DNA from: DASZZV01 sp035544835
Lineage (GTDB): Bacteria > Acidobacteriota > Thermoanaerobaculia > Gp7-AA8
Reading direction: 5' to 3'
Assembly (NCBI GenBank): GCA_035544835.1
Contig: DASZZV010000422.1
Coordinates: forward strand, 1 to 15,376
DNA length: 15,376 nt
How positions within the stretch are numbered: the first letter of the stretch is position 1; the number at the start of each line of letters is the position of its first letter. A program made the translations under genes and the position numbers. The notes beneath the pieces are model-generated. The model did no database searches, was not told the origin of the DNA, and saw only the letters and a program-made list of their open reading frames with translations. Below, one piece after another: positions 14,151-15,376 of this stretch.

Positions 14151-14283
14151 TCTGATTCTGATTTGGGCTCGCGTTTGAAATTGCCCGATTGCGCGATTGC
14201 CCGATTGAAAAGAAGCCGAACCGGCCTGCTCGAAGTTGTAGCGTGCCGTTGTCTCAATCGGGCAATTCGGGCAATCGGGCAAT
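14141..14283. repeat. Tandem-inverted 8-bp repeat element (ATTGCCCG unit), nested with an 11-bp inverted repeat
   Basis: The arms 14180-14208 and 14254-14283 are reverse complements over 29/30 bp, with one mismatch and one single-base gap and a 45-nt spacer. Each arm is about three copies of ATTGCCCG. A second, perfect 11-bp inverted repeat (TTCGGCTTCTT 14141-14151, AAGAAGCCGAA 14210-14220) encloses the left arm, so the two stems exclude or interlock with each other. No gene is seen between 14117 and 14337. Confidence 0.85.
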
Positions 14284-14323
14284 GACGCAAGTGAGGATGG
14301 AATGTCTATGATGTGAGTGTGGT

Positions 14324-14333
14324 GAGGAGGAGG
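14324..14333 (+). promoter_or_regulatory. Ribosome binding site before the hydrolase gene
   Basis: GAGGAGGAGG ends 4 nt before the CTG at 14338; an inner AGGAGG is 7 nt away. The hydrolase frame has no ATG, GTG or TTG between the last upstream stop (TGA at 14323) and residue 55, so this site supports CTG as the start. A -10-like TATGAT is at 14307-14312. Confidence 0.6.
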
Positions 14334-14337
14334 CTTT

Positions 14338-15177
14338 CTGAGCGATCTGATCGAACAAGACCTCTCTCTCATCTCCGACGGCAACAGGCTGGCGTGGAAA
14401 GAGAGCGGCAGCGGAGTTCCAGTCATCCTGCTTCACAGCGGCGGTCTCTCCGGACGTCAGTGGCGCAAGCTCGGGGTTCATCTCTCATCCAGTTACCGTG
14501 TGATCATCCCTGACCTCCTCGGCTACGGTGGCTCGACTCCCTGGCCCGCTCGCCAGCCTTTTCATTTCCGCCAGGATCTGGCCGCTCTCGATCTGCTGCT
14601 GGCTCATGCTGGCGAGCCCGTTCATCTGGTCGGCCACTCCTACGGAGGTCTTCTGGCGTTTCAGTTAGCGCTTGCTGATTGGTCCCGGATCAGAACGATG
14701 ACCCTGTTCGAGCCAACGACCTTCGGAGTTCTCGACCCGGTCGATGACAGCGACGCTCTGGCCGGCCTCGCCGGCGTCCGGCTCGAGTGGGAGCCGCAAT
14801 CTCCCGGCGCCGCCGATGAACAGTGGCTCGAGGGCTTTGTCGACTGGTGGAACGGTCCGGGCACATGGAAGACGCTCCGATCCGAAGTAAGGGACTCGTT
14901 CCGCCGCAACGGCTGGAAGCTTTTCCAGGAAGTCATCTCTCTTCTCACCGAGCACACGCCGCTGGAGCGCTACGGGCAGCTGCCCAACCACGTCCTGCTC
15001 CTCGGCGCCGGTAGATCACCCCTGGCCGAGCAGCGTGTCCTGACGCGACTCGCCTCGGTCATCCCGAACGCAACGCTCCGGGTCTTCGAAGACCTCGGGC
15101 ACATGGCGCCGGTCACACACGCCAGCCTGGTGAACGAGGCCATTGGCGATCATCTGAAGAAACGTACCGGAGCATGA
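14338..15177 (+). CDS. Alpha/beta-fold hydrolase with apparent CTG start, 279 aa
   Basis: The protein has the alpha/beta hydrolase order. An oxyanion-loop segment VILLHSGGLSG is at residues 29-39, PDLLGYGGS near 58-66, and the nucleophile elbow GHSYGG carries Ser101. The C-terminal FEDLGHMAPVTH carries the catalytic His255. The acid residue after strand 6 is not clear: LLLGAGRSPLAEQ has Arg where Asp is common, as in some members of this family. The substrate is unknown. The frame can be started with a standard codon only at GTG 14500, but that removes the oxyanion loop and first strands. CTG at 14338 gives MSDLIEQDLSLISDG, a normal start for this family, with a strong Shine-Dalgarno at the right distance. 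A base change from ATG, or a one-base sequence error, is the alternative. Confidence 0.85.
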   Translation: MSDLIEQDLSLISDGNRLAWKESGSGVPVILLHSGGLSGRQWRKLGVHLSSSYRVIIPDLLGYGGSTPWPARQPFHFRQDLAALDLLLAHAGEPVHLVGHSYGGLLAFQLALADWSRIRTMTLFEPTTFGVLDPVDDSDALAGLAGVRLEWEPQSPGAADEQWLEGFVDWWNGPGTWKTLRSEVRDSFRRNGWKLFQEVISLLTEHTPLERYGQLPNHVLLLGAGRSPLAEQRVLTRLASVIPNATLRVFEDLGHMAPVTHASLVNEAIGDHLKKRTGA

Positions 15178-15209
15178 AAATAGGGAAGGACGCGGTTTTG
15201 TTGGTCCGA

Positions 15210-15376
15210 CTAGGCCAGGGCAGCCGTCGCGTTCACGCCTCGCTTTACTTCCCGTAGCCGCTTCACGCGATTCTCAACGGTGGCCTTGGTGTCCTCTGTG
15301 CTGTTGCGAGCGTCTCGAGTTTCTTTACACCCAGCGGCGCGGGCTCTCTCACCAGTCGAGCGTGGCGAAGAAGGTT
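15210..15376 (-). CDS. Possible C-terminal fragment of a gene entering from the right edge
   Basis: On the minus strand one frame is open from the right edge to a TAG at 15212-15210, about 55 codons. It is rich in Arg, Lys, Glu and Thr, with a helix-like stretch (TVENRVKRLREVKRG) and an Ala-rich end. Another minus frame stops at 15350 after only eight codons and ends FFATLDW, which has the alternating pattern and aromatic last residue of an outer-membrane barrel. A plus-strand frame is also open. The sequence cannot decide between them, so this call is weak. Confidence 0.25.
   Translation of the reverse strand, partial: PSSPRSTGERARAAGCKETRDARNSTEDTKATVENRVKRLREVKRGVNATAALA

Overview
This is a high-GC bacterial chromosome window with no rRNA, tRNA, transposase, integrase or phage gene. 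The gene content suggests a soil or environmental bacterium, most likely Acidobacteriota: a secreted M13 peptidase, an Ste24-type M48 protease, a PAS-GGDEF protein, a molybdopterin enzyme with its own kinase and receiver, and many GC-rich dispersed palindromic repeats between genes. The phylum is my inference from style and content, not from a marker gene.

Layout, left to right. (1) 1-2499, minus strand: a small secreted protein, then a 640-aa GHKL-fold ATPase, then the first 29 codons of a further gene that overlaps the ATPase gene by 26 nt and runs off the left edge. (2) 2560-4620, minus: an M13 (neprilysin/PepO-like) zinc peptidase. (3) 4764-5654, minus: a PAS-GGDEF diguanylate cyclase. 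(4) 5884-7050, plus: a membrane-anchored protein of unknown function. (5) 7051-7313: a cluster of palindromes between convergent genes. (6) 7314-12565, minus: a signalling and redox cluster made of a cNMP-binding-domain histidine kinase, a molybdopterin oxidoreductase resembling the arsenite oxidase (AioA) branch, and a REC-DUF3369 receiver protein starting 2 nt after it. About 390 nt of repeats separate kinase and oxidoreductase. (7) 12773-14116, plus: an Ste24-type M48 membrane protease. (8) 14338-15177, plus: an alpha/beta hydrolase whose start appears to be CTG. (9) 15178-15376: an unresolved right edge.

How the genes relate. The clearest functional unit is the kinase, molybdoenzyme and receiver set. 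Kinase and receiver are plausible two-component partners, but the receiver has no DNA-binding or enzymatic output. The ATPase and its overlapping downstream gene look translationally coupled and may form a GHKL-ATPase system of the MutL/MORC-like kind sometimes found in restriction or defence loci; the partner is cut off, so this is a hypothesis.

The most distinctive signals are non-coding. Three intergenic elements share one design, a 7-8 bp tandem repeat followed by its own reverse complement, but use unrelated unit sequences. A twin-hairpin repeat occurs twice and shows a compensatory base-pair change. A 28-bp perfect inverted repeat belongs to a GAACGCC...GGCGTTC family. Several genes without a Shine-Dalgarno sequence have a TAnnnT hexamer 6-9 nt before the start codon, which suggests leaderless transcripts, while coupled genes carry good Shine-Dalgarno sites.
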